The notes beneath the pieces were generated by a model. That model saw only the letters and a list, made by a program, of their open reading frames with translations. It had not been told where the DNA came from and searched no databases. The position numbers and the translations under genes are program-made. Below are positions 63,684-64,000 of a stretch of 64,000 nucleotides of DNA, in pieces (position 1 is the first letter of the stretch; every line of letters begins with the position of its first letter). Origin of the DNA: Thermoanaerobaculia bacterium (lineage in GTDB: Bacteria; Acidobacteriota; Thermoanaerobaculia; UBA5066); the NCBI GenBank assembly GCA_022071945.1, contig JAJVIN010000029.1:64390-128389 (forward strand), read 5' to 3'.

Positions 63684-64000
63684 GTGACGGATCCCAGCCC
63701 CCTCTACCTCAGCCGGCGGTTGGATGTCACCACCCGGGGCCGCGGCCTGTACGAGATCACGTCCGACGTCGTTCGTTTCGTTTCCGACAGCGGGATCCGG
63801 ACAGGACTCTGCGTCGTGTTCTGCCGGCACACCTCCGCGAGTCTCCTGATCCAGGAAAACGCCGACCCCTCGGTGAAGACCGACCTCCTCGACTGGCTGG
63901 CCCGCGTGGCTCCGGACTCGGAATCTCTCTACCAGCATGACAGCGAGGGCCCGGACGACATGCCTTCGCACATCCGTTCCGCCATCACCCGGACGAGCGA
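63684..64000 (+). CDS. YjbQ/UPF0047 family protein, 3' end beyond window
   Basis: GTG start; about 105 residues visible. [37 protein letters not shown] and [14 protein letters not shown] are YjbQ hallmarks. The family is small (about 140 residues), has weak thiamine-phosphate synthase activity in some members, and otherwise unknown function. Divergent from msrB. Confidence 0.92.
   Translation, partial: MTDPSPLYLSRRLDVTTRGRGLYEITSDVVRFVSDSGIRTGLCVVFCRHTSASLLIQENADPSVKTDLLDWLARVAPDSESLYQHDSEGPDDMPSHIRSAITRTS

Overview
This window is a dense, high-GC bacterial chromosome segment. Coding is around 90%, GTG starts are frequent, and many genes overlap by four bases. I see no rRNA, tRNA, CRISPR array or integrase. 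The gene set resembles an Acidobacteriota-like soil or freshwater bacterium: an OPT peptide transporter next to an M1 peptidase, large secreted repeat proteins, a KdpD sensor split into two genes, and GYF/Yip1/zinc-ribbon membrane proteins. That placement is an inference and cannot be proved from this window.

Region 1 (1-21.4 kb) is an antiviral defence island of about 18.6 kb. It lies between two same-direction, near-identical OPT transporter genes (the left copy is cut by the window edge) and ends against a rhodanese gene whose natural start appears lost. On the plus strand a small excisionase-type HTH protein, a protein with two GHKL ATPase domains, and drmA, drmB and drmC form one tightly coupled DISARM operon. 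Facing it is a minus-strand operon of a 68-residue protein, a cytosine-C5 methyltransferase (drmMII role), an iron-sulfur HhH-GPD DNA glycosylase and a superfamily 2 helicase. Divergent from that is a 1,532-residue superfamily 1 helicase with a helical-repeat C-terminal half. The DISARM core is known. The coupled double-GHKL protein, the glycosylase and helicase in the methyltransferase operon, and the giant helicase are not standard parts, so this may be an extended or composite DISARM variant.

Region 2 (21.4-39.1 kb) is mixed housekeeping and secreted genes: OPT transporter plus M1 aminopeptidase (coupled), a Tam-like methyltransferase, a 1,268-residue secreted repeat protein, an AbiEii-like nucleotidyltransferase with a small partner, a TPR lipoprotein-like secreted protein, an AlaX-type editing protein, a DUF2252 protein, a GT28-type glycolipid glycosyltransferase, a cyclase-homology protein, an unrecognised protein with a duplicated SPG/TPG...DPN motif, and a lytic-transglycosylase-like protein.

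Region 3 (39.3-47.6 kb) is a complete potassium uptake locus on the minus strand: two paralogous 27-residue peptides, a KdpD-type kinase half, kdpE, a strikingly regular array of eleven 11-bp repeats, a 27-residue membrane peptide, kdpF, kdpA, kdpB, kdpC and a separate KdpD N-terminal sensor gene.

Region 4 (47.7-64 kb) holds rtcB, a rubrerythrin-like gene, tldD/tldE, then a patch in which a Yip1-DUF2752 gene pair occurs three times (one Yip1 copy a pseudogene, one truncated), mixed with zinc-ribbon, TM2/GYF and FHA-pseudopilin proteins. A secreted subtilase, a lipoprotein MsrB and the start of a YjbQ-family gene close the window.
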